Assembly: GCA_963813525.1 (NCBI GenBank)
Contig: CAWEZI010000002.1
Location: forward strand, 124,001-188,000
Reading direction: 5' to 3'
Source: Bog-756 sp963813525
GTDB taxonomy: Bacteria; Actinomycetota; Acidimicrobiia; Acidimicrobiales; RAAP-2
Length of the DNA: 64,000 nucleotides
Position 1 is the first letter of the stretch, and every line of letters begins with the position of its first letter. This document shows positions 25,380-32,807 of the stretch, piece after piece. Both the position numbers and the translations under genes were made by a program. The notes beneath the pieces are model-generated. The model was not told where the DNA came from. It saw nothing but the letters and a program-made list of their open reading frames with translations, and searched no databases.

Positions 25380-26510
25380 GTGGACGCGCCGATCAGCGGA
25401 ACCTGTGATTCACGCTTTCGAAGCGTGGGCGACGAGTTCGTGCGCAACTTCTCCGATCGAGGAGAAGTCGGCGCAGGAGTGTGCGTCATCGTTGATGGGC
25501 GCACCACAGTCGACCTGGTCGGTGGTTGGGCCGATGGCCAACGAACCACGGCCTGGAGGCCCGAAACTCTCGTTAATTTCTATTCGGTCGGCAAAGCCAT
25601 TGTTGCCCTGCTGGCTCTCCGCCTGGTCGATCGAGGGTTGCTCGGCCTGGACGAACCGGTGGTCTCGGTGTGGCCCGAGTTCGCCGAGGGTGGCAAGGAT
25701 GCCGTCACGTTGCGCCAGGCCCTATGCCACCGGGCCGCAGTGCCGGCCATCCGCCAACCCATGACCAATGCGGACCTGTGGCGGTGGGAGCGGATGGCTC
25801 GAGCCCTGGCCGCCTCTGATCCTTGGTGGGAGCCTGGCACCCGCCACACCTATCACACCAACACGTATGGCCACTTGATCGGCGAGATCGTCCGCCGCGT
25901 CAGTGGGGAGACCTGTGGCGATCTCCTCCGATCTCTGGCCGGCCCACTCGACGCCGATGTCTGGTTCGGTGTTCCCCCACAACAGCACCCGAGATGTGCC
26001 GACATCGTGTGGAACGGCTCGACGGATGTCCGAATCGACCTCGGTGAACTGAACGGTGACGAGCTCATGACCATGGTCAGCTACTTCAACCCCGCCGGCT
26101 ATTCGTCTGTGGGGGTGGTCAACACGGGGAGGTGGAGAAGTGCGGAGATTCCATCGACCAACGGCCACGGCACCGCTCGTGGGATCGCACTCCTCTATGC
26201 CGCACTGACGGCCCAGCCCGGTCTGCTGTCGAAGGACCTGCTGGCCGAAGCCACGGCACCTCAATCGACCGGTTTCTGTCCGGTGCTGGGTGAGGACGTC
26301 ACCTTCGGGCTCGGATTCACCCCGACCACGGCTCGGAGGCCGTTCGGACCAAATCCGAAGAGCTTCGGCCACTTCGGAACCGGTGGCGCTGTCGGATTCG
26401 CCGACCCCGAGTCCGCTGTCGCCTTCGGTTACGTGATGAACGATGTCATCCCCCGTTGGCAGAGCACCAGGAATCGAGCGCTCATCGCCGCCGTCTACGA
26501 GTCGCTCTGA
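25380..26510 (+). CDS. Serine hydrolase, class C beta-lactamase/esterase fold
   Basis: 376 residues, GTG start. The S-x-x-K active site is YSVGK with S69 and K72, the Tyr motif is in TYHTNTYGHLIG, and the third element is HFGTGG near residue 325. This matches the beta-lactamase/EstB family (PF00144-type). The family includes esterases, peptidases and lipid-linked hydrolases, and only a minority are true beta-lactamases. No signal peptide is visible, which argues against a periplasmic beta-lactamase and for a cytoplasmic esterase. Neighbours are hydrolases and an exporter. Confidence 0.88.
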   Translation: MDAPISGTCDSRFRSVGDEFVRNFSDRGEVGAGVCVIVDGRTTVDLVGGWADGQRTTAWRPETLVNFYSVGKAIVALLALRLVDRGLLGLDEPVVSVWPEFAEGGKDAVTLRQALCHRAAVPAIRQPMTNADLWRWERMARALAASDPWWEPGTRHTYHTNTYGHLIGEIVRRVSGETCGDLLRSLAGPLDADVWFGVPPQQHPRCADIVWNGSTDVRIDLGELNGDELMTMVSYFNPAGYSSVGVVNTGRWRSAEIPSTNGHGTARGIALLYAALTAQPGLLSKDLLAEATAPQSTGFCPVLGEDVTFGLGFTPTTARRPFGPNPKSFGHFGTGGAVGFADPESAVAFGYVMNDVIPRWQSTRNRALIAAVYESL

Positions 26511-26596
26511 GTTCGGGTGGCTCTGAGGAGTGGCGTCCTCACCGAGGCCTCGGAGCCAGTCAGTTCGACGTCGGATTACCGCCAGAAGCCGGCGTG

Positions 26597-26625
26597 TTAT
26601 TTCCCTACCGCGGGTAGGGGAATAA
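26597..26625. promoter_or_regulatory. 29-bp inverted repeat upstream of exporter
   Basis: Arms TTATTTCCCTACC and GGTAGGGGAATAA (12 of 13 paired) surround GCG. It lies about 110 nt upstream of the exporter start, in an unusually AT-containing patch. The AT ends and symmetric CCCTACC/GGTAGGG core suit a dimeric regulator. It lacks a T-run, so it is not a standard terminator for the upstream gene. Confidence 0.6.
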
Positions 26626-26734
26626 AGCCGGTCCGTGGTCCGTTGGCTCGTGCTATCGGGCTGTCGGTTGCCCGCCGGTGACCGCACAGCCGAGTCCCGA
26701 GGGCGACAAGGAACGACGACCAGGGAGGAGAGGC

Positions 26735-28312
26735 ATGACCAACAGCACTCCGGCCGTTCCCCTGGCTGCTCGGCGATCACGCGCTGTCGAAATTGCCCCC
26801 GGGCGGTCGGTTCCCGAATGGCTGCTACTGGGCATTGTCTGCATCGGCCAGTTCATGGTCGTGCTCGACATCTCGATTGTGAACGTGGCCCTCCCCTCGA
26901 TCCAGCGGGATCTCCGTTTCAGTGCTTCGGATCTGCAGTGGGTGGTCAACGCCTACACCCTGACCTTTGCCGGTTTCCTTCTGCTGGGCGGCCGGGCGGC
27001 CGATCTGTTCGGTCGGCGCCGGCTCTTTGTGGTTGGACTGGGCGTCTTCACCATGGCCAGCCTCCTAGGAGGACTGGCCCAGAACGAGACATGGCTGATC
27101 GCCGCCCGCGCCCTGCAAGGCCTGGGTGCCGCCATCCTGGCGCCGGCAACCCTCACTATCCTGACCGCCACCTTCGCCGAGGGTCCGGCCCGGGCCCGAG
27201 CTCTGGGGGTGTGGAGCGCAGTGGCGTCGGCCGGGGCGTCGGCCGGGGCACTGCTCGGCGGCGTCCTCACCGACTTCTTGAGTTGGCGCTGGATCCTGTT
27301 CGTGAACGTGCCGGTCGGTGTGGTGGCATGGATTGCGGCCCGTCGTTACCTGCCCGAGTCGCGTGCAGACATGCTCCACCGGCACCTCGATGTTGCCGGC
27401 GCTGTCACCGTCACAGGCGGACTGGTGGCCCTGGTCTATGCCATCGTGCGCACCGAGCGATACCCCTGGGGTTCGGCACAGGTGCTGCTTCCTCTCGCAG
27501 TGGCGGTTGTGCTGCTGGCAGCATTCGTCATGATCCAGCAACGGTTCTCACGCGCACCGCTCGTGCCGCTTCGCATCTTCCGATCGCGATCGGTGGCAGG
27601 CGGCAATGCGGTGATGTTCCTCATGTTCTGCGCCATGTTCGGGTCGTGGTACTTCGAGACGCTCTACATGCAGCGGGTGCTGGGTTTCAGCCCACTGCAG
27701 GCGGGTCTGGCCTTCCTGCCGCAGACCGTGCTGATCGCCGTCGGCGCGCAGGTGACGGCGCGTCTCGTGACCCGACTCGGTCCCCGGCTGCTCATCCTGG
27801 TCGGAACCCTTGTGGGAGCGAGCGGGCTGTTCTGGCTCACCCGGATCACCCCGACCAGCACCTTCACCACCGATCTCCTCTGCCCGTTCATCTTGATCGG
27901 CCTCGGCATGGGACTGACGGTCACGCCCGTCACGGTGGCCGGTACCGCCGGGGTGCCCCGTGCCGACGCCGGGCTCGCTTCGGGGCTCCTCAACACGTCC
28001 CGCACTGTCGGAGCATCGATTGGGCTGGCCGTACTGGCCACCTTGGCGGCGAGACGGACCAGTGACGTTCTCGGTGCCAAGGCGGCGACGGCCGTGCACA
28101 CGGCTGCGGCGCTCACCGACGGCTACTCCTTCGCCCTTTTGGTGGCGGCCGTGGTCCTGTTGGTGGCGGCGGCCGTTGCCGTGGCCACTCTGCCATCGCG
28201 GCGCGCTATGGCCCAGGGCTCGGGTGGGGTGGGGCCGTTGCGGGAGGCCGCCTCCGGCGAAGGTGGCAGTCCGGACGTCGCCCTGGAGGAGGTCGGGGGC
28301 CAGAGGGCCTGA
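26735..28312 (+). CDS. DHA2-family (14-TMS) MFS drug exporter
   Basis: 525 residues. ATG 26735 was chosen because AGGGAGGAGAGG immediately precedes it. Helix 1 is IVCIGQFMVVLDISIVNVALPSI. Motif A is GGRAADLFGRRRLF. Motif C-like glycines follow in WSAVASAGASAGALLGG, then WRWILFVNVPVGVVAW. Closest in style to the exporter at 4.7 kb. Predicted proton-coupled efflux of a hydrophobic compound. A 29-bp palindrome upstream suggests control by a repressor encoded elsewhere. The C-terminal tail (about residues 495-525) is hydrophilic. Confidence 0.93.
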   Translation: MTNSTPAVPLAARRSRAVEIAPGRSVPEWLLLGIVCIGQFMVVLDISIVNVALPSIQRDLRFSASDLQWVVNAYTLTFAGFLLLGGRAADLFGRRRLFVVGLGVFTMASLLGGLAQNETWLIAARALQGLGAAILAPATLTILTATFAEGPARARALGVWSAVASAGASAGALLGGVLTDFLSWRWILFVNVPVGVVAWIAARRYLPESRADMLHRHLDVAGAVTVTGGLVALVYAIVRTERYPWGSAQVLLPLAVAVVLLAAFVMIQQRFSRAPLVPLRIFRSRSVAGGNAVMFLMFCAMFGSWYFETLYMQRVLGFSPLQAGLAFLPQTVLIAVGAQVTARLVTRLGPRLLILVGTLVGASGLFWLTRITPTSTFTTDLLCPFILIGLGMGLTVTPVTVAGTAGVPRADAGLASGLLNTSRTVGASIGLAVLATLAARRTSDVLGAKAATAVHTAAALTDGYSFALLVAAVVLLVAAAVAVATLPSRRAMAQGSGGVGPLREAASGEGGSPDVALEEVGGQRA

Positions 28313-28352
28313 CGACGCAATTTTCTGCCTCTTGCTGATGTACGCGGGCTCA

Positions 28353-28943
28353 TCAGCCAGCAGGGACCGAGAAGTGCGTGGTGATCCAGTCTGCCACGGT
28401 GTCGGCCACCTCGGCATCGCGCCGCCGGAGCGAGTGGTCGCCGTCCAAAAAAACCAGGGTGACCGGTCCGGGGATGGCGGCCGTCTCGCGTTCCAACTCA
28501 TCGGGGGAACCCAAGGCGTCCCGACGTCCGCTGACGAAGAGACAGGGAACGTCGAGTAAGGGGAAGTGTCCTGTCCGGAGGCGTTCGGGTGCCCCTGCCG
28601 GATGGAGCGGGTAGCTGATGAGGACGAGGGCTGCGACTGCCAGGCCCTCGGACACCGCCATCGAGCACATCCGGCCGCCCATCGACCGACCTCCCACAGC
28701 GACGGCCGAGGTTGGGACACCGAGCCGTTTGGCCAGCGCCGAGGTGGCCAACCGCACGGATTCGATGCAGACCTCCGGCGGGTCCGGCCTCCGCCGACCG
28801 GCCGTTCGTCCGGGGAATTCGATCCGCTCCACGGCCACACCGCGCCCGGTTACCGCCCCGTCGACGGCTATGAGCGCCGGCTGGTCCCGTCCGGCCCCGG
28901 CCCCCGGGGTCAGCAGCAATCCGGCGATGCCCGCGGAGATCAT
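28353..28943 (-). CDS. Alpha/beta hydrolase of the KANL3/Tex30-like (dienelactone hydrolase-related) type
   Basis: 196 residues, short for an alpha/beta hydrolase but complete for this subgroup. The N-terminus GLLLTPGAGAGRDQPAL is the oxyanion loop. The nucleophile elbow is GGRSMGGRM (Ser about 95). The acid residue lies in VSGRRDALG and the His in DGDHSLRRRD. The usual eukaryotic names for this family reflect fold only; bacterial members are uncharacterised hydrolases. The ribosome binding site is weak. It is convergent with the exporter and 115 nt downstream of the RNase Z gene on the same strand. Confidence 0.83.
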   Translation of the reverse strand: MISAGIAGLLLTPGAGAGRDQPALIAVDGAVTGRGVAVERIEFPGRTAGRRRPDPPEVCIESVRLATSALAKRLGVPTSAVAVGGRSMGGRMCSMAVSEGLAVAALVLISYPLHPAGAPERLRTGHFPLLDVPCLFVSGRRDALGSPDELERETAAIPGPVTLVFLDGDHSLRRRDAEVADTVADWITTHFSVPAG

Positions 28944-29058
28944 CCGGCCAGCTTGGCCCCGGGACTACGCCGCCGCCACTGTTCGCCGGCCGGTCCTTCC
29001 GGTCGAGTTACGGCGGCCCCGGCTCCTTCAGCCATGACCAGTTCACGGAGCCTGACGG

Positions 29059-29988
29059 TCAACCGGGTGTGCCCGGACTGACCCGCCGGGGAACGGGGAC
29101 CCGCATGAAGTCCTCGGCGGCCACCACATCGGGGAAGATGGCGGCGGACTGGTCCACCAGCTTCCGGGTGTCCGGGTAGCGCTGGGAGAAGTGGGTGAGG
29201 ACGAGCCGCCGGGCGCCGGCGTCGCGCGCCGTCCGGGCGGCGTCGGAGGCGGTCAGATGCTTCCACTGGCGGGCCAGCGCCACCTCCTCGTCAGCGAAGG
29301 TCGACTCGCAGACCAAGAGGTCGGCCCCCTCGGCCAGGCTCACCGCGGCGTCGCACACCCCGGTGTCCATGACGAAGGCCACCCGTTGGCCCGGACGTTC
29401 CACCGAGAGTTGTTCGAGCGTGAACCGTCCGGCCGGAGTCACGATCCAGCCGGTGCGCTGGAGCTGGCCGACATCCGGACCGCGGATCCCCGCTGCCTCC
29501 AGGCGGTCGGCCAGCAGGTGGCGTCCGTCCGGCTCTTCGACCCTCCAGCCGAACGTCTCGGGGTCGTGGTCGAGGCGGACCGCCCTGAGCGTCACCGTCG
29601 AGTCGGAGAGGACCGGGCCGTCGCGCTCGACCGGCAACGGTCGGACCTCGATCCGGTCGTGAAACACCGAGGCGTGACGGAGCCGTTCGAAGTACTCGAG
29701 TCCGCTGGCCGGGAAGAGCACGTTGATGGGGTGGGGGACCCCGTCCAGGGAGAGCCGCTGGAGGACCCCGGGAAGTCCGAGGCAGTGATCACCGTGGAAG
29801 TGGGTGATGCAGATGTCCCTGATCGACCAGGGTGAGCAGCCGGCCAGAAGCATCTGGCGCTGGGTGCCCTCTCCCGGGTCGACCAGAATGGATCGGCCGT
29901 CCCATCGCAGGAGGTACCCGTTGTGGTTCCGGTAGCGCGTGGGAGCCTGACTGGCCGTCCCGAGCACGACAAGCTCGCGTGCAGTCAT
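29059..29988 (-). CDS. rnz: Ribonuclease Z (tRNA 3'-processing endonuclease)
   Basis: 309 residues, the usual length for short-form RNase Z. The N-terminus LVVLGTASQAPTRYRN is followed by THFHGDHCLGLPG, the HxHxDH zinc motif at residues 63-68. Further zinc ligands fall in AFVMDTGVCDAAV and CESTFADEE, and the late LTHFSQRY corresponds to the family HFSxRY motif. It removes the 3' trailer of tRNA precursors. Start ATG 29988 fits the conserved N-terminus although its ribosome binding site is weak. No tRNA gene is nearby. Confidence 0.9.
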   Translation of the reverse strand: MTARELVVLGTASQAPTRYRNHNGYLLRWDGRSILVDPGEGTQRQMLLAGCSPWSIRDICITHFHGDHCLGLPGVLQRLSLDGVPHPINVLFPASGLEYFERLRHASVFHDRIEVRPLPVERDGPVLSDSTVTLRAVRLDHDPETFGWRVEEPDGRHLLADRLEAAGIRGPDVGQLQRTGWIVTPAGRFTLEQLSVERPGQRVAFVMDTGVCDAAVSLAEGADLLVCESTFADEEVALARQWKHLTASDAARTARDAGARRLVLTHFSQRYPDTRKLVDQSAAIFPDVVAAEDFMRVPVPRRVSPGTPG

Positions 29989-30091
29989 GGGCCGCTGAGG
30001 GCCACGGGCGACGCCACCATGACCGAGCTGGAACACCCGGTGTCGTCGATCAGAATCGAGAGGTGGTCGAGTGCCGCCATCTCGACCGGCT

Positions 30092-31066
30092 TCAGGTCCG
30101 TACGGCCCGCTCGCCCAACTTGGTCCGGAGCTCCTCCTCGAAGGCAAGGATCTCCGGGGCCATCGCCGAGGCTCGAAGGGCCTCGAGATGCGCATATCCG
30201 GAATCTCGCTCGGCGTCCCATTCGTCGGCAAAGCGCCCCGAGGAAATGTCTTCGACCAGTTTCCGCATGGTGGCAACCATGTCGAGATGGTCGTAACGGC
30301 CCGAACGCGACAACTGACCGTACTGACTGGTGGGCGAGTGGTAGGCCATCTGGACAGCACCACCCTCGAGACGCACCAGCCGGTATGTCCGCTCCACCTC
30401 ACCGGAGAGCACCAGCTCGGTGACGATCGCTTCGATGGGCACGCCCTGTTCGAGCATGACCTGGACGAACGACTCGCTCACCCGCCGCAGGGCCGGAGCG
30501 AGAGCCTGCTCGACGGCCAGGTCGAGCACGGCCTCTTGTTTGGGGGTGAGTTCAATGGCGCCTTGGCGCAGCCCACCGATGGCCTTGGCCACGGCGAGTA
30601 CGCGTGACCGGGCCGTGCCGGTGACATCTCGGTGCACCCCGACTGCCGTGATGAACCCGAGGCCTTCGAGGAAACAGCGGCGGACCTCCGGACCGAGCAT
30701 CCGTGGCGCAACCATCCCCACGTCACACGGTGGATCCAAACGCCCGAAGGCGAGGGTGTATCCGCTGGCCACGACCACGAGGGCGTTGGGACGAGGCTCC
30801 AGGGGCAGGGAGGGGATGATGTCGTCGGGGACAAGCAGGCAAAGCACGTCGGCCTCGTTGGCACTCTCGAGGTCGGAAGTACCGAACCCGTCGGCTTCGG
30901 CCGTCTCCCTGCTGGCATCGGCCCGTACGCAGACGACAACGTCGTTCCCAGAGTCGCGGAGATTGAGGGCCCAGGATCGGCCCTGGTTGCCGTACCCGAC
31001 GACGGCAATCCGCTGTCCGTTGAGGGCACCGCTGTCGGCTTCCGATTCGCTGATAATCACGGTCAT
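30092..31066 (-). CDS. Ketol-acid reductoisomerase-like protein (IlvC fold, divergent)
   Basis: 324 residues. The N-terminal Rossmann domain has VVGYGNQGRSWALNLRDSGNDV, very close to IlvC. The IlvC VAPKGPG loop is changed to VAPRMLGPEVRR. In the helical domain the catalytic acid positions appear kept: LDLAVEQA matches the DxxxE region, GVPIEAIVTE the next ExxxE, and SPTSQYG the Ser loop. The C-terminus FADEWDAE matches the IlvC end. No ilvB, ilvN or ilvD is adjacent. It is probably a paralogue acting on a related substrate rather than the branched-chain amino-acid enzyme, so the ilvC symbol is withheld. Confidence 0.8.
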   Translation of the reverse strand: MTVIISESEADSGALNGQRIAVVGYGNQGRSWALNLRDSGNDVVVCVRADASRETAEADGFGTSDLESANEADVLCLLVPDDIIPSLPLEPRPNALVVVASGYTLAFGRLDPPCDVGMVAPRMLGPEVRRCFLEGLGFITAVGVHRDVTGTARSRVLAVAKAIGGLRQGAIELTPKQEAVLDLAVEQALAPALRRVSESFVQVMLEQGVPIEAIVTELVLSGEVERTYRLVRLEGGAVQMAYHSPTSQYGQLSRSGRYDHLDMVATMRKLVEDISSGRFADEWDAERDSGYAHLEALRASAMAPEILAFEEELRTKLGERAVRT

Positions 31067-31199
31067 AGCCCGACCGTACCCCTTCGGGGTGTGACTTTCG
31101 ACCCGGCGCAATCTCAGTCGCTCAGCTGATGCCGCTGCGTGCGTTGGGCTGGATGAAGGCTGTCACCAAGCGCCGGCCGATCTCAGAAGTGTGCAGGAC

Positions 31200-31892
31200 T
31201 CAGCTGTATGTGTCGGTGAAGGCGGTACCGCCCGATGTCAGAGCTGAGGTTGTCACGTGCTTCTGCAGGAATTCCGTCGGGTCCTCGGATCCGAAGGCGA
31301 GACCGTCGACGGTCGCGTTCGAGAAGCTCACCGACCCGAACTTATCGATGGCGGGCTCGCACGTCGTCTTCTTGAAGAAGCAGTCCAAACCGACGCCCGC
31401 ATCGACGGCCGTGAAGCCGGCAAAGGTGGCGGTCTGGGAGACCGCCGTCGTTTCGTCGTCGATCGTGACGCTGGATGAAGAGGCATCAGCAGTGACGGTC
31501 TCGACGATGACATCGTTAGGGCTAATCGTCATCGTTATCGTGCCGTCCGTAAAGCCCCCGCCAGACTGGAGATCCGCTGACGCGCTGTAGCTCGCCGTCT
31601 TGTCAGCGCAGCTGAAGTTGATAAAGGCCTGAACGTCGTTGTTCACGTCGGCATCGTGCAAATCCACTTCGGCGCTCTCATATTGCGCCGCCTTCTTCGT
31701 GCACGTCACGGTGGGCACGGTGAACATTGCGGTCGCCGTCGTGGCTGCACCGGTGGGCGCAGCCACGTAACCGGCGAAGTTCGTGTAATGGACTCGAGCA
31801 CCGGCAGGCAGGGCGGAGAACGCCAGGAGTGCCATGGTGACCACCGTCGTGCCGATTCCTGCAGAAAGAAGTGCACGCTTCGTTCGAATCAT
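31200..31892 (-). CDS. Secreted eqolisin-fold protein lacking catalytic residues
   Basis: 230 residues; AGGGAGAG precedes ATG 31892. The signal peptide is RALLSAGIGTTVVTMALLAF, with PAGARV. The mature protein starts HYTNFAGYVA and has FTVPTVTCTKKAAQYESAEVDLHD. This aligns by eye with the G1 peptidase encoded at 17.7-20.2 kb (TNWSGYA, WAVPTVTC, SAQWIGIDG). The catalytic Gln position is Glu here, and the AEWIVE region of the active enzyme corresponds to DAGVGLD, with the catalytic Glu replaced. The C-terminus SGGTAFTDTYS parallels GGNSFTDTWE. It is therefore probably a non-catalytic relative, such as a binding protein or inhibitor; that role is inference. Confidence 0.72.
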   Translation of the reverse strand: MIRTKRALLSAGIGTTVVTMALLAFSALPAGARVHYTNFAGYVAAPTGAATTATAMFTVPTVTCTKKAAQYESAEVDLHDADVNNDVQAFINFSCADKTASYSASADLQSGGGFTDGTITMTISPNDVIVETVTADASSSSVTIDDETTAVSQTATFAGFTAVDAGVGLDCFFKKTTCEPAIDKFGSVSFSNATVDGLAFGSEDPTEFLQKHVTTSALTSGGTAFTDTYS

Positions 31893-32284
31893 GAGTTCCG
31901 CTCTCCCTAGCTCGATGGGCCAGACAATTTTCCCGGTGCTTCGCTGCTGAAGAAACCGCCAACTCCCCGCCCGGAGCCGCCGCCACTGGCAAGCCTAAAA
32001 GCACCATCCTCAGAAAACATCCTCAAAAATGAGGATCCTCCGTCGGGACAAGATCTGGCTTCGGACTCCCACGCGCCGAGGACCCATACGCCAGCGTCGG
32101 CGTCAGCAGTGGCGCCTCCGCCGAACCCGACCTTTGCGTCTCCAGGAACTCGATGGGCACCTCCCAAGCACCAGTCGCTTGCCGCCGTACCGGCGTGGAG
32201 TCCTGACCGAGCCTCGGGACAATCGCTTTTGGCGGGTCCTCAGCTGGTGCAGCTGAGGACCCGTTCCAAGACGACAGGGCCCGG
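31893..32284. other. Non-coding region with stem-loops
   Basis: About 390 nt without a supported gene. A short hairpin, ATCCTCA-AAAA-TGAGGAT, is at 32019-32036. A 12-bp-stem copy of the dispersed palindrome is at 32234-32262. The rest shows nothing recognisable. Confidence 0.4.
32234..32262. repeat. Dispersed palindromic repeat, copy 1 (perfect 12-bp stem)
   Basis: GGGTCCTCAGCT and AGCTGAGGACCC flank the loop GGTGC. The 19-nt core is CTCAGCTGGTGCAGCTGAG at 32239-32257. It lies 22 nt past the stop codon of the small leftward gene and has no T-run on either side. Confidence 0.8.
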
Positions 32285-32437
32285 TTAAATCGACTCCCCG
32301 GCGCATTGATAACAGACAAGCTCGGGTACACCGTTGCTGTCCGGCCGCACGACGGCGCTGGTGTATTCGAGTGGCTCGCCGCAACCCTCGCATTTGCCGA
32401 ACGGATCTGAGAACGGTTGATTCGGATTGGCCGCCAT
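32285..32437 (-). CDS. Small zinc-ribbon protein
   Basis: 50 residues from ATG 32437; an in-frame TTG at 32518 would add 27 residues and cannot be excluded. Two CxxC knuckles (CEGCGEPLEY and CYQCAG) are separated by about 25 residues and form a predicted zinc ribbon. Nothing else is conserved. Such proteins often act as accessory or regulatory zinc-binding factors. It is flanked on both sides by copies of the dispersed palindrome. Confidence 0.65.
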   Translation of the reverse strand: MAANPNQPFSDPFGKCEGCGEPLEYTSAVVRPDSNGVPELVCYQCAGESI

Positions 32438-32520
32438 GCACTTCGCATCGACAGGTGCAGTGGCTACCTTGAAGAATCCGTGACAGCTGGGGGCTCGCGA
32501 CTTGAGGTAATCGGGCAAAG

Positions 32521-32541
32521 CCTCAGGCTGGGGAGCTGAGG
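32521..32541. repeat. Dispersed palindromic repeat, copy 2 (imperfect)
   Basis: The core CTCAGGCTGGGGAGCTGAG is at 32522-32540. It keeps the 19-nt spacing of the family with a weaker stem. Confidence 0.6.
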
Positions 32542-32604
32542 GGCTCTTCGCTCTTCTACCCCCTTCGGCCCTCTGGGTCTTCCGGGACTGTGGTGGAATG
32601 AGTC

Positions 32605-32790
32605 ATGTTCTACATCATCATATTTTCGATTCTGGCCGTCGTTCTCGTTGCTGGAGGGATCGCGGGCATGTCACGTCGCCGGAAGAATCTCGAACATGAA
32701 GAACCTCATCACGTCGCAACCAGCGCGACCCGTCGCAACCGCAAGAACAAGCGGGCACAGTCACGTCATGACCGGCGGAAGCGGCGCTGA
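32605..32790 (+). CDS. Small single-pass membrane protein with basic tail
   Basis: 61 residues. Residues 1-22 are one hydrophobic helix (MFYIIIFSILAVVLVAGGIAG), followed by a strongly basic tail (SRRRKN, then RRNRKNKRAQSRHDRRKRR). By the positive-inside rule the tail is cytoplasmic and could contact nucleic acid or acidic phospholipid. The ribosome binding site GGAATGAG is modest. No family was recognised. It ends 18 nt before the convergent LAL regulator gene. Confidence 0.6.
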   Translation: MFYIIIFSILAVVLVAGGIAGMSRRRKNLEHEEPHHVATSATRRNRKNKRAQSRHDRRKRR

Positions 32791-32807
32791 AATCTTGGAG
32801 TCCCCCT

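Noticed and set aside
31100..31135. Possible additional copy of the palindromic repeat (CTCAGTCGCTCAGCTGAT region)
   Set aside because: The arms do not pair and the 19-nt spacing is not met, so it was left out of the family.
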